A stretch of 64,000 bases of DNA from Nanobdellota archaeon (GTDB taxonomy: Archaea; Nanobdellota; Nanobdellia; Pacearchaeales; GW2011-AR1): the NCBI GenBank assembly GCA_030648155.1, contig JAUSIK010000008.1, positions 62,001 through 126,000 on the forward strand, read 5' to 3'. Below, piece by piece: positions 19,817 to 27,677 of the stretch. The notes below the pieces were generated by a model. It did not search any database. It was not told the origin of the DNA and saw only the letters and a list, made by a program, of their open reading frames with translations. The position numbers and the translations under genes were made by a program. Numbering within the stretch: position 1 is the first letter of the stretch; each line of letters begins with the position of its first letter.

Positions 19817-20413
19817 CTATTCCTCCTTTTTTATTGGGCATAAAATAAAATCCTCTTTAGTTAGTTTAAAATAATTTGAGCAGCAATTAATTAATTCATT
19901 TGATAATGAGAATTTTGATCTTCTCTTTCTATCAAAATAAGTATAGAGTAGGACATCTATTTTGTCTCTATTTTTAATATCTTTAATTGCTGGACAAAAA
20001 TCGGTATCTGAAGAAACTAAAATTACCTTCTTAATATTTGAAAAATCATCTTTAATATGTCCTAAATCTATTGTTAGCAAAGTATCAACTCCTTTTTGAT
20101 GATATTCAAGTTCTCCTTTTTCATTAAGAATTCTTTGACATCTCCCTTCTTGAATAGTTATATTTTTATTTTTTGATAGTGAGGTGAGAAATTTATCATA
20201 ACCTTCCCTCATTCTATTTTCTTTTTCAGTAGGTTCTGGGGATTGAAATGGGGGAGCAGTATAATAAAATAAGTGCCTGCATAAAAGATTTTGTTTCTTC
20301 GCAATTCTCTTTGCAAATTCAAATTTATCAAACTTTATTCTTTTTCCTTCTCCAAAGAATTTTATCAAGTTGTCCAAAAATCCTTCATCAATAAACACTA
20401 AAGTTTCTTCCAT
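19817..20413 (-). CDS. NYN-domain putative RNase
   Basis: 198 residues, soluble. The N-terminal motif VFIDEGFLDN, the central GVDTLLTIDLGH and the later VSSDTDFCPAIK carry the spaced acidic residues expected for a metal-dependent NYN/PIN-like nuclease (LabA/DUF88 type). It is probably an RNA-cleaving enzyme of unknown substrate. A TATA-like TTATTTAAAG on the minus strand lies about 25 bases before the ATG, so the transcript is leaderless. The broken relative at 19057 faces it. Confidence 0.8.
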   Translation of the reverse strand: MEETLVFIDEGFLDNLIKFFGEGKRIKFDKFEFAKRIAKKQNLLCRHLFYYTAPPFQSPEPTEKENRMREGYDKFLTSLSKNKNITIQEGRCQRILNEKGELEYHQKGVDTLLTIDLGHIKDDFSNIKKVILVSSDTDFCPAIKDIKNRDKIDVLLYTYFDRKRRSKFSLSNELINCCSNYFKLTKEDFILCPIKKEE

Positions 20414-20465
20414 AATTTAAAATAGAATTATAACTTTAAATAATTAAGTAACCTCATAAAAAATA

Positions 20466-20505
20466 AATCATCTGGCAACCCCGTAGGATCACCAGGGAAA
20501 ATTCT
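20466..20505 (-). ncRNA. Candidate small RNA or terminator with UACG tetraloop
   Basis: On the minus strand CTGGTGATCC-TACG-GGGTTGCCAG (20472-20495) forms ten consecutive pairs, three of them G-U, capped by a C(UACG)G loop, one of the most stable tetraloops. A U-rich stretch follows. A TATA-like sequence near 20530 would start transcription at about 20505. It could also be the terminator of the tRNA-Glu transcript, which runs the same way. Confidence 0.4.
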
Positions 20506-20682
20506 AAAGTTACTAGATATAAGATATATTTAAAAGTATCGTTTTGTATCCGCAAAGGAGTTGTGCATTGAATTATTCTTCAAGCTTTTTCTTGTTCTTT
20601 CCTCTTTTTATTTTAATATTTCCAACTTCTTAAAGATTGCCTTTCAAATCCGCGTTGGGAATTTTCACATTCACTGGTTCAA

Positions 20683-20755
20683 TGCCCCTGCCGGGATTCG
20701 CACCCGGGTTTACGCCGCGAAAGGGCGTTGTGCTTGGCTTCTACACTACAAGGGC
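20683..20755 (-). tRNA. tRNA-Glu (anticodon UUC)
   Basis: 73 bases, no intron, CCA not encoded. Acceptor GCCCTTG pairs with CAGGGGC (one G-U). The anticodon stem ACGCC/GGCGT holds loop CTTTCGC with anticodon TTC. The T stem CCGGG/CCCGG has loop TGCGAAT, with G in place of the near-universal U55. The D loop AGAAGCCAA has only one G where G18-G19 is usual, so the G18-U55 tertiary pair seems lost on both sides. Confidence 0.92.
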
Positions 20756-20863
20756 CTATCGTCTCTAAAACTAGAAACACTTTTAAACCTTGCTATATCT
20801 CTAAATTAGTAGTGAATTTTCAGAAGAGAAAAACCTAAAAACTTGAGTTAACTCTGAATAAGC

Positions 20864-21805
20864 ATGATAATTAAAGAATTACTCCTAAAAGAATTGGTAA
20901 AGAACGGCTATTCAGTCGAAAATGGAATAAATATATGGGACATCTCCGATAGATCTTTTAGATTTATCAATAAAGAAATGGCTGACGCCTACTTAAAACT
21001 AAAAGAGCATCCAAGATACAAATCAAATGTTATTGATAAAGAACTAAAATTGTTAAAAGAAACCTCCAAACAATTACTAAAATGTGTTGAAGATTGTGAA
21101 TTTAACCTGATAGATATGGGGTGCATAAGTGGAGAAAAAGCAATAGAACTAATTAAAAGTCTTCCAAAAAACCTCAAGTTAAGATACTGTCCCGTCAATG
21201 TAAATGAATATTTAGTTAGGCTAGCAGAAGAAGGAGTAAAAAAAGAAAATTTCCCCAATGTAATGGATTATGCACCACGAATATCTAAAAATTTCCAAAG
21301 CCTAGATGAAATTGGTGCAGCATTGAGGAACAGCAAATATCAAAAAAATGTCTTTTTACTGTTAGGATCGTTATTATCTACCTTTGAAATAAACAATTAT
21401 TTATTTAATTTAAGCAGATCGATGCTTCCTGGAGATATTCTAATTGTGGGTAATGGAATTAGAAAAGGAGAAAGATATACAAATTTAGAAACGTATAAGC
21501 ATCCCCTTTTCAATGAGTGGTTAATCCATTTAATGCGAGAATTAGAATTTAAAGATAATGAGGTTGAGTACAATGTGCGGTTCGCCCATAATCGATTAGA
21601 AGCCTTCTATAAAATAAAAATAAATAAAACTTTTGAGCACGAAGGCAAAAGTATAAAAATTAAAAAAGGGGATGAAATCATTGTCATCTTTCAAAACAAA
21701 TTTTTCGCAAATGAGCTTCGTGATTTCTGTGATATGTATTTTGACGAAGTTAAATTATCACATGATATAGAAGAAGAGTATGCTATTGTATTCTGCAAAA
21801 AATAA
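20864..21805 (+). CDS. EgtD-like SAM-dependent methyltransferase
   Basis: 313 residues, soluble. It resembles the histidine-specific methyltransferase family (Methyltransf_33, EgtD-like): a SAM-binding NLIDMGCISGEKA (about 82-94) replaces the usual xxDLGxGxG, then NVFLLLGSLLSTFE and MLPGDILIVGNG match the family's LFLGSTIGNF and LxPGDxLLIG. The known family member methylates the histidine alpha-amino group in ergothioneine synthesis. No partner gene is nearby, so the substrate here is unknown. A TATA-like CCTAAAAAC lies about 25 bases upstream of the ATG. Confidence 0.72.
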   Translation: MIIKELLLKELVKNGYSVENGINIWDISDRSFRFINKEMADAYLKLKEHPRYKSNVIDKELKLLKETSKQLLKCVEDCEFNLIDMGCISGEKAIELIKSLPKNLKLRYCPVNVNEYLVRLAEEGVKKENFPNVMDYAPRISKNFQSLDEIGAALRNSKYQKNVFLLLGSLLSTFEINNYLFNLSRSMLPGDILIVGNGIRKGERYTNLETYKHPLFNEWLIHLMRELEFKDNEVEYNVRFAHNRLEAFYKIKINKTFEHEGKSIKIKKGDEIIVIFQNKFFANELRDFCDMYFDEVKLSHDIEEEYAIVFCKK

Positions 21806-21834
21806 TTGTTTAATAAAAAAAGCTCTCAAAAAGG

Positions 21835-21842
21835 TTTATATA
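21835..21842 (+). promoter_or_regulatory. Archaeal TATA box (TTTATATA)
   Basis: Centred 25.5 bases before the ATG at 21864, implying a leaderless transcript. Confidence 0.65.
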
Positions 21843-21863
21843 GCGCAATAAGTCAGCAATAAT

Positions 21864-22544
21864 ATGCCAGGTCTTGAAGATTTTATGAAAAAAGCAATAA
21901 AGGCAGCAAGTAAATATAAGAAGACTTCCTCTTCTCATTTTGAACATTCAGAGGTTAAATACCAATTAGATAGAGAAACTTTTCCCTGGCTGAGAGAAGG
22001 TCAAGAAAATGCATACTTAAGAGTAACAGGTATTGGATTGCCAACTGAATATAATAATACAGTATATGAATTATTTGATGATAGTGTTTTAGAACCTCTA
22101 ACTGATTATCTTGGAGTTGCTCACGGTCATAATAATTGGAATATAAAAAACTTTAAAGGCAAATTTGCCTTTAAATATAGTAAAATTCCTGTTTTCGAAT
22201 TGAAATCGGTTGGAACATTTAATCATATATTCGCAAATAAAAAAATAGACGTAGAAAAAGTGAATGAAATAGCAAGAAAGTTTATTGATGGTTACATTCC
22301 TTATCAAGAGGATATTGAAAAAAGTTTAGGGATTTGCTCAGAAGCCCTCGAAGAGATAGGAAAAAGAAAATTAAACTTAGATACAGAAGGGGCATATAAA
22401 AAATCCTCCGCAGAATTTCAGTCAGCTTTGGAATCAAGACTTGAAAATGAATGCAATCTAAAATTTATTGGAAAACACGAATCCAAGGATAAGCCACTAC
22501 TCCTAAGATTCATATACGGCCATCTGTTAAAAATAAGTAAATAG
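21864..22544 (+). CDS. Hypothetical soluble protein
   Basis: 226 residues, no membrane segment or signal. I do not recognise a family. It starts with a basic amphipathic helix (DFMKKAIKAASKYKK), has the motif YLGVAHGHNNW in the middle (two His close to Asn/Trp) and a charged helical C-terminus. The gene has its own leaderless promoter and ends just before the convergent tRNA-Ile gene. Confidence 0.65.
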   Translation: MPGLEDFMKKAIKAASKYKKTSSSHFEHSEVKYQLDRETFPWLREGQENAYLRVTGIGLPTEYNNTVYELFDDSVLEPLTDYLGVAHGHNNWNIKNFKGKFAFKYSKIPVFELKSVGTFNHIFANKKIDVEKVNEIARKFIDGYIPYQEDIEKSLGICSEALEEIGKRKLNLDTEGAYKKSSAEFQSALESRLENECNLKFIGKHESKDKPLLLRFIYGHLLKISK

Positions 22545-22589
22545 TAAATTTTAATCTCATTATATTGCTTAAATCTGCAATAAAAAATA

Positions 22590-22755
22590 TGATCCCACGG
22601 AGATTTGAACTCCGGACCCCCGCCTTTCTTAGCTTTTAAGAGTGTATTAACACTCTTGCTTGAAGACTTGAAAATCTTCTTAGCTTGAAATTATGTTTCT
22701 ATCGAAACATACTCTTATAAGAGCGGTGCTCTGAACCGGGCTGAGCTATGGGATC
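22590..22755 (-). tRNA. Intron-containing tRNA, best read as tRNA-Ile (anticodon UAU)
   Basis: Exon 1 is 22716-22755 and exon 2 is 22590-22625. Acceptor GATCCCA pairs with TGGGATC, D stem GCTC with GAGC, T stem CGGAG with CTCCG, and anticodon stem CCGCT with GGCGG (one U-G). The joined loop is CTTATAA, giving anticodon TAT. A bulge-helix-bulge forms from CTTA (32-35) and TAAG near the intron end, with 3-base bulges TAA and AAA, so cleavage at the canonical 37/38 site gives this product. A UAU tRNA would read AUA. The isotype is less certain than the gene itself. Confidence 0.85.
22626..22715 (-). other. tRNA intron with three hairpins
   Basis: The 90-base intron is longer than the exons together. 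In order on the plus strand it contains AAGAGTGT-ATTA-ACACTCTT, GAAGA-cttgaaaa-TCTTC and ATGTTTC-TATC-GAAACAT. The 10-base sequence TTCTTAGCTT occurs twice (22626-22635 and 22677-22686), so part of the intron may be a duplication or a second intron. Confidence 0.75.
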
Positions 22756-22833
22756 ATAAATACTGAATTTGAATAATTTATAAATGTGATGGATTGCATA
22801 AATCTTTAAAACTCTCATATGATAATTAAATAA

Positions 22834-23250
22834 ATGGAGAATATAGAAAAATATTTTGAAAAATTTCCCTGGTTAGAAAATATGCTTAAGGATACAACCT
22901 CTATCCATGAAGAAGCAGCCCGACATGAACTTGTTGATAAAGTGCTTGAAGAGTACCATTATAGTGGATATGACGGTAGTTGTTACAGAAAGGAAGAGAT
23001 GTATGCAGTCCGTAATGGACAATTAAAACCTATTAAAATTCAGCGTGCATATACTTCTATTGAAAATATGACAAGAAGAATAGAAGAAGAAAGTCCTGGA
23101 GAACCCCTAAGAAGCGTTTTAAAAGGAGATGAGGAAGCTATTCTTATTCTATGTTCTGGCCATAGTTGGGGGCAATTTTTCAAAGATGTTACAATTTATA
23201 CATTGCCAACAGGCGAAAAGATAAATAAATTTTTAAAGACATCAACATAA
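22834..23250 (+). CDS. Hypothetical soluble protein
   Basis: 138 residues, soluble, no recognised family. Motifs: an N-terminal helix EKYFEKFPWLENML, a central YHYSGYDGSCYRKEE and a later LILCSGHSWGQFF. A TATA-like CTTTAAAA (22804-22811) is about 26 bases before the ATG, supporting the start. Confidence 0.62.
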   Translation: MENIEKYFEKFPWLENMLKDTTSIHEEAARHELVDKVLEEYHYSGYDGSCYRKEEMYAVRNGQLKPIKIQRAYTSIENMTRRIEEESPGEPLRSVLKGDEEAILILCSGHSWGQFFKDVTIYTLPTGEKINKFLKTST

Positions 23251-23346
23251 TGTTCTTATAGTAATTTTTTCTTCATCCAAAATCTACCTTTCTATAATTT
23301 TTGGAAACTCCATAAATATTTAAACATTCGTTTTCAAAATTTATTT

Positions 23347-24525
23347 ATGTTAATAGGTTTAGTAGGGCGTCCAAATGCCGGTAAAAGTACATTTTTCAAA
23401 GCAACGACTTTAGCAGATGTACTTATAGCAAGTTATCCATTTGCAACAATAAAGCCAAATCACGGAATGGCTTACATAAAAATCCATGACTTGGCTCAAG
23501 AATTTGGAAAACAAAGCAATCCAAGAGAAGGTTATATAAAAGGATCATGGAGATTTGTTCCATTTGAATTAATGGATGTGGCAGGCCTGGTAGAGGGTGC
23601 AAGTCAAGGAAAAGGCCTAGGAAATGAGTTTCTTAATGATTTAGCAGCCGCAGATGCATTTATCCATGTAGTGGATATGTCTGGAGAAACAGATGGTGAA
23701 GGTAAGCCAACCACTCAAAATTACTATCCAGGAAACGATATAAAGATTATAGAAAAAGAGTTAGACCTTTGGTATAAAGGCATTCTACTGAAAACATGGA
23801 AAGTATTTGCAAGAACCGCTGAAATGCAAAAAAAGAATCTTGCAGATGCCGTAGCACAGCAATTTTCAGGTTTGAAAGTAAAAGTAGATGATGTCAAACA
23901 TGTAATTTTAAAATCAAACTTAAATGCTGAAAAACCCTCTTCTTGGTCAGAAGAAGATATATTTCACTTTGCAAGGCTTCTAAGGCAATACACAAAACCT
24001 ATGATAATTGCAGCCAACAAAATGGACCGCCCAAACAGCAAATCAAATTATGAAAAAGTAAAGTCTGAATTTGATTATCCAATAATACCCTGTTTTGCAG
24101 AAGGAGAATTAGCGTTAAGAGAAGCAGACAAGGCAGGTTTTATCTCATATACTCCAGGAGAAAAATCTTTTGAAATTAAGAAGAGCCTAACAGAAAAACA
24201 AAAACAAGCATTAGACAATATAAAGAAAATCCTGGATGAATACCAAAGTACAGGCATTCAGGAAATATTAAATTCCATTATATTAAATATTTTGAAATAT
24301 ATTGCTGTCTATCCTGCAGGATCAAAATTAGCAGATAGCAAAGGAAACATACTTCCAGATTGTTATTTAATGCCCCCTTATTCAACAGCGTTAGATTTTG
24401 CATACAGGCTTCATAGTGATATAGGCAAAAACTTTGTCAAAGCCATAGATGTAAGAACCAAGAAAGCAGTTGGAAAAGACTACTCTCTAAAGCATCTTGA
24501 TGGCTTGGAAATAATGACTAAATAA
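23347..24525 (+). CDS. ychF: YchF/OLA1-family GTPase (archaeal type)
   Basis: 392 residues, near full length for the archaeal branch. G1 is GRPNAGKS (about 7-14), G3 is DVAG, with VEGASQGKGLGNEFLNDL after it typical of YchF, and the base-recognition motif NKMD (about 220). A TGS domain closes the protein (about 320-390). YchF proteins bind ATP or GTP and associate with ribosomes. The TATA-like ATATTTAAAC about 26 bases upstream supports the start. Confidence 0.92.
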   Translation: MLIGLVGRPNAGKSTFFKATTLADVLIASYPFATIKPNHGMAYIKIHDLAQEFGKQSNPREGYIKGSWRFVPFELMDVAGLVEGASQGKGLGNEFLNDLAAADAFIHVVDMSGETDGEGKPTTQNYYPGNDIKIIEKELDLWYKGILLKTWKVFARTAEMQKKNLADAVAQQFSGLKVKVDDVKHVILKSNLNAEKPSSWSEEDIFHFARLLRQYTKPMIIAANKMDRPNSKSNYEKVKSEFDYPIIPCFAEGELALREADKAGFISYTPGEKSFEIKKSLTEKQKQALDNIKKILDEYQSTGIQEILNSIILNILKYIAVYPAGSKLADSKGNILPDCYLMPPYSTALDFAYRLHSDIGKNFVKAIDVRTKKAVGKDYSLKHLDGLEIMTK

Positions 24526-24602
24526 TCACAAATACATCGAATAACCTAATTCATATAATCTCATTCCAAAACATTTATATAATTTCCAATATCTAATTTT
24601 AT

Positions 24603-24851
24603 ATGGGAGAAATTACTATTGACATTCCAGAAGATTTAAAAGAAAATTTAAGAAAAGCAAATATAGATATTTCTGTATTAATTAAAATGATTGCAAAAAA
24701 ACTATTAGAAGAAATAAAAATTCAGCAAGATTTGCAAAGAGCTAAAGAAATAGTGTCTAAATCAAAATTTACTGATAAAAACGCTGAGGAATTATCAAAT
24801 AAAATAAAGGCATCAATGCTAAAAACATTAAAAGAAAAAGGCATTATATAA
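24603..24851 (+). CDS. VapB-like antitoxin
   Basis: 82 residues, beginning GEITIDIPEDLKENLRKANID, a ribbon-helix-helix-like N-terminus, followed by a helical charged C-terminus (KAKEIVSKSKF-like). It sits directly before a PIN-domain gene (no gap), the layout of a VapBC pair, so it probably binds and inhibits that toxin and represses the operon. A TATA box (TTTATATA, 24574-24581) is centred 25.5 bases before the ATG. Confidence 0.75.
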   Translation: MGEITIDIPEDLKENLRKANIDISVLIKMIAKKLLEEIKIQQDLQRAKEIVSKSKFTDKNAEELSNKIKASMLKTLKEKGII

Positions 24852-25265
24852 ATGGATGTTGTTCTAGACTCAAATATTTTGTTTAGGATACTAATCTCTC
24901 AAGGAGATATTCTTGAACTTGTTTTTGACAATCGGCTAAAAATATACACCCCTTATAAGCTTAAAATAGAATTTTTAAAAAATAAAGAAGAAATAATAGA
25001 AAAGTCAAAACTTTCAAAAAAAGATTTTGAAGATCTTGCCTCACTAATCTTTCAAAGAATAAATTTTATTGATGAAATAGAATATTCCCCCTATTTAATT
25101 GAAGCAAAGAATTTGCTAAAAGAGCACGAAAAGGATATTGAATTTGTAGCACTTTCTTTATTAAAAAAGATAAAAATTTGGACATATGAATCTTTATTAT
25201 TTAAAATTGAAAGGGGAATATCGACAAAAGAGATAGCATTAAGTCTAAACTCAAACGATATATAA
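24852..25265 (+). CDS. PIN-domain toxin (VapC-like)
   Basis: 137 residues. The N-terminal VVLDSNILFRILIS holds the first PIN acidic residue. KHEKDIEFVALSL-like sequence (EHEKDIEFVALSLL) and the later IWTYE hold further acidic positions of the metal site, though the last one is less clear than in typical VapC. It is expected to be a metal-dependent RNase. Its ATG follows the antitoxin stop immediately, so the two are translated together. Confidence 0.78.
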   Translation: MDVVLDSNILFRILISQGDILELVFDNRLKIYTPYKLKIEFLKNKEEIIEKSKLSKKDFEDLASLIFQRINFIDEIEYSPYLIEAKNLLKEHEKDIEFVALSLLKKIKIWTYESLLFKIERGISTKEIALSLNSNDI

Positions 25266-25266
25266 A

Positions 25267-25482
25267 ATGAAAATCCAAATTAAAACAATTCCAAATTCAT
25301 CCCTTTCAAAATTAGAAAAGATATCAAATAATGAATACAAAGCTCATGTTAAATCGCCTCCAGAAAATAATAAAGCCAATATAGAATTAATTAATCTTCT
25401 GGCAAAAGAATTAAAAATACCTCCAAAATCAATTAAAATAAAAAATCCTTACTCAAAAAATAAAATAATTGAATTAAAGTAA
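25267..25482 (+). CDS. DUF167/YggU-family protein
   Basis: 71 residues. The sequence KIQIKTIPNSSLSK and then PPENNKANIELINLLAKEL match the small DUF167 (YggU) family, whose hallmark is the PPxxGKANxxL motif. It is found in all domains; its function is not established. It starts one base after the PIN gene's stop, so it is probably read from the same mRNA. Confidence 0.85.
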   Translation: MKIQIKTIPNSSLSKLEKISNNEYKAHVKSPPENNKANIELINLLAKELKIPPKSIKIKNPYSKNKIIELK

Positions 25483-25513
25483 AGATTAAAAACCCATTTT
25501 GAATCAATTTAGT

Positions 25514-25849
25514 ATGAAAATATATCATGTAATTAAAACGTTTATGGTTTCATCAAATCTTTATTACCAAGTTCCAGAAGGTACAATATTTATTTATGGT
25601 CCAAAATATAAAGCAGAGATAGACAAATCACGTTACCCTCCTATAATCAACCTTACAAAAGATAAATTCAATCAAATCAAAAAAGCAGCCAATGGAAATA
25701 TTAGGGAAATTGAAATCAAGGATGAAAAAATAGAGAAAATACTTAGTATCGATAAAGAAAGAAGAAAAAATGAGGCAAAAATTAAAAGTAAATTAAGAGA
25801 TTTAACCACTATACTTAATGAAGAAATTTTTTATTTAAATAATGATTGA
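25514..25849 (+). CDS. Hypothetical soluble protein
   Basis: About 111 residues. I start at ATG 25514 (MKIYHVIKTF) rather than TTG 25499, because a TATA-like ATTAAAAAC (about 25486-25493) lies 25 bases upstream of that ATG. The first ~60 residues look beta-like (YYQVPEGTIFIYGPKYKAEI); the rest is a charged helix, possibly a coiled coil. No family recognised. It converges with the next gene. Confidence 0.6.
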   Translation: MKIYHVIKTFMVSSNLYYQVPEGTIFIYGPKYKAEIDKSRYPPIINLTKDKFNQIKKAANGNIREIEIKDEKIEKILSIDKERRKNEAKIKSKLRDLTTILNEEIFYLNND

Positions 25850-25851
25850 AT

Positions 25852-26058
25852 TTATTTCTTTTTTACTTCAAATTTCTTATCAATCATTTCCATCATAGCC
25901 TTTTTCTGCTCTTCAGTCATGCTCGCTAATTTTTCAGGATGAGCATACCTAGCATGAGCAAATATCGCTTTCTTAACTTCATCTATACTATGAGTAGTTA
26001 CAGAAAATCCACAATCGTCAGATCCAATATCCTTGCATGACAAGGTATAAGTCTTCAT
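25852..26058 (-). CDS. DUF1059-family small protein
   Basis: About 68 residues from the ATG at 26058; an in-frame ATG at 26073 sits too close to the TATA box (near 26088). KTYTLSCKDIGSDDCGF, then EEVKKAIFAHAR-like DEVKKAIFAHARYAHPEK, match the DUF1059 family (C-x-D-x-G and H-x-x-x-x-H), common in archaea. Function unknown; the paired Cys and His suggest metal or redox activity. Confidence 0.8.
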   Translation of the reverse strand: MKTYTLSCKDIGSDDCGFSVTTHSIDEVKKAIFAHARYAHPEKLASMTEEQKKAMMEMIDKKFEVKKK

Positions 26059-26165
26059 AGCTTTCTTTACCATTAAAATTATACTTTATATGAGTATTTA
26101 AACATTTAGTGCAATAATCATCCAACTACAGTAATAATTTTAAACCCCTAATTTCTACAATATAA

Positions 26166-26555
26166 ATGCGTTATATTGATGCACCAGATCTTAAAAAGAG
26201 AGTTGATGAAATTGCAGTAACTCTCGGAATGTCCCATGTTAATTTAGCTAGAGTAGCATGCTTGAGAAGTTACGGCTCCTCTACAAAGAGAACTATTGCA
26301 AGATGTCATGCTCTAGGAAAAATGATGCAAAAAGCAATGGACACCCAAGCATTCTATGCTATAGAATTCTTAGAATTATTTGAAAAGATGTCAGAAAAAG
26401 AGCAGGACAAAGTAATAATCCATGAACTAATGCACATTCCTAAATCATTCGGAGGAGGCTTTCGGCATCATGATTTTGTCTGTGAACAAAATGTAGACAT
26501 TATGTATGAAAAATATGCCTCAGTTAAATATCCAGATAAAAGAAGATGGTTTTGA
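26166..26555 (+). CDS. Putative metallopeptidase (HELMH-type)
   Basis: 129 residues, soluble. The motif IIHELMHIPKSFGGGFRHHD contains HExxH and a downstream conserved G-x-x-H-H-D; this pattern matches the small family of putative phage/archaeal metallopeptidases. An upstream CLRSYGSSTKRTIARCH stretch is also typical. The substrate is unknown. A TATA-like ATTTTAAA (26137-26144) is 25.5 bases before the ATG. Confidence 0.82.
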   Translation: MRYIDAPDLKKRVDEIAVTLGMSHVNLARVACLRSYGSSTKRTIARCHALGKMMQKAMDTQAFYAIEFLELFEKMSEKEQDKVIIHELMHIPKSFGGGFRHHDFVCEQNVDIMYEKYASVKYPDKRRWF

Positions 26556-26566
26556 AAAAAAGAAAA

Positions 26567-26597
26567 GTATATATAGTAATGATACTGTAGTATATAC
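26567..26597 (+). promoter_or_regulatory. Promoter with dyad operator of toxin-antitoxin pair
   Basis: A 31-base dyad begins GTATATA and ends TATATAC, directly against the ATG at 26598; its left arm contains the TATA box (TATATATA, 26568-26575). A dimeric AbrB-type antitoxin bound here would block the promoter, which would explain autorepression. The binding is inferred. Confidence 0.45.
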
Positions 26598-26813
26598 ATG
26601 ACTATTGAAGCAAGATTAAAGAAATGGGGCAACTCTATGGCAATAATAGTGCCAAATGAAATAATTACTGAGAAAAAACTAAAGGAAAATGATGAAATAA
26701 TAGTGGAGGTCTTTCAAAAGGCAGATATATCTCATACTTTAGGTTTAATAAAAAAAAGAAAGATGTCTGGACAGGAGTTCAAAGATATGGTCCGAAAAGG
26801 ATGGAACAAATAA
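26598..26813 (+). CDS. AbrB/SpoVT-type antitoxin
   Basis: 71 residues. The N-terminal IEARLKKWGNSMAIIVPNEI is the swapped-hairpin AbrB DNA-binding motif (K-W-G-N-S). The short tail probably binds the toxin. It overlaps the next gene by 13 bases, so translation is coupled. It is preceded by the dyad at 26567. Confidence 0.88.
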   Translation: MTIEARLKKWGNSMAIIVPNEIITEKKLKENDEIIVEVFQKADISHTLGLIKKRKMSGQEFKDMVRKGWNK

Positions 26814-27178
26814 AAGTTTTCTTTTTTGATACTTATGCTTTTTTTGAGATAGCCAACGATAATTTAGCTTATGAGCCATACACAAAAAATATAGCTGTAA
26901 TAACGACTAAATTAAATTTAATGGAATTACATTATGGCTTATTAAGAACAGAGGGGGAAGAAAATGCCAATAAGATATATAATGAATACTCAAAATTTGT
27001 GATTGATTTTTCTGATGAGGATATAAAAGAAGCAAACAAATTTAGATTAAAAAATAAAAAACAAGATTTATCGTATGTTGACTGTTTGGGATATATTATA
27101 GCATGCAAAAAAGGAGTTAAATTTCTTACAGGTGATCAAAAATTCAAGGATTTAGATAATGTGGAGTTCATCGAGTAA
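26801..27178 (+). CDS. PIN-domain toxin (VapC-type RNase)
   Basis: 125 residues. FFFDTYAFFEI gives the first Asp, NLMELHYGL the Glu, DLSYVDCLGYIIA the third acidic residue and FLTGDQKFKDL the fourth: a full PIN metal site. It is probably an RNase that cleaves RNA when freed from the AbrB-type antitoxin encoded just upstream. Confidence 0.88.
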   Translation: MEQIKVFFFDTYAFFEIANDNLAYEPYTKNIAVITTKLNLMELHYGLLRTEGEENANKIYNEYSKFVIDFSDEDIKEANKFRLKNKKQDLSYVDCLGYIIACKKGVKFLTGDQKFKDLDNVEFIE

Positions 27179-27254
27179 TAGATGATTTTTACTTTCATAA
27201 TTGTATTCTTTTCAGCATAATTATATTTATAAGAAGAAATTATTTTAATTAATA

Positions 27255-27677
27255 ATGAAAGATGTTGAATGTAAAAGATACGTTGCTTCAAAATGCGATT
27301 TAAAGGAAGATGAAAAGGAACTCATAAAAAAAACATATAGAGCGGATCTTATTACTTGGAGTAATGTCTGTAATTTTTTGAAAAATATAGAAAATGACTG
27401 TTGCCATTTAGAATCTACAACAAAAATAGATAGCGATTCTCGTGAAATTGTTGGTGATGGAATTCTTTCTAGTCGTGTTGGCCCTTCAAAACCATCAGAA
27501 CAAAAAGATTATTTGCATAAAGAGGGATTTTTAATAAGATATAAGGATGAAAATAAGTGGGGGTTTTATAAATTTGGCCTTGTTTATATTCTAGAAATAT
27601 ATGGGACAGACTCATCTAAACTAGAAGATTTTACTAAAAGGGCAGGGCTTGTTAAAAAAGTCACACAAAAAATATAA
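27255..27677 (+). CDS. Hypothetical protein
   Basis: 140 residues, soluble, no family recognised. The N-terminal half is helical with Cys (CKRYVASKCDLKEDE, NIENDCCHLE); the C-terminal half looks like a small beta domain (KEGFLIRYKDENKWGFYKFG). A TATA-like sequence near 27228 supports the start. It abuts the rhomboid gene end to end. Confidence 0.6.
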   Translation: MKDVECKRYVASKCDLKEDEKELIKKTYRADLITWSNVCNFLKNIENDCCHLESTTKIDSDSREIVGDGILSSRVGPSKPSEQKDYLHKEGFLIRYKDENKWGFYKFGLVYILEIYGTDSSKLEDFTKRAGLVKKVTQKI

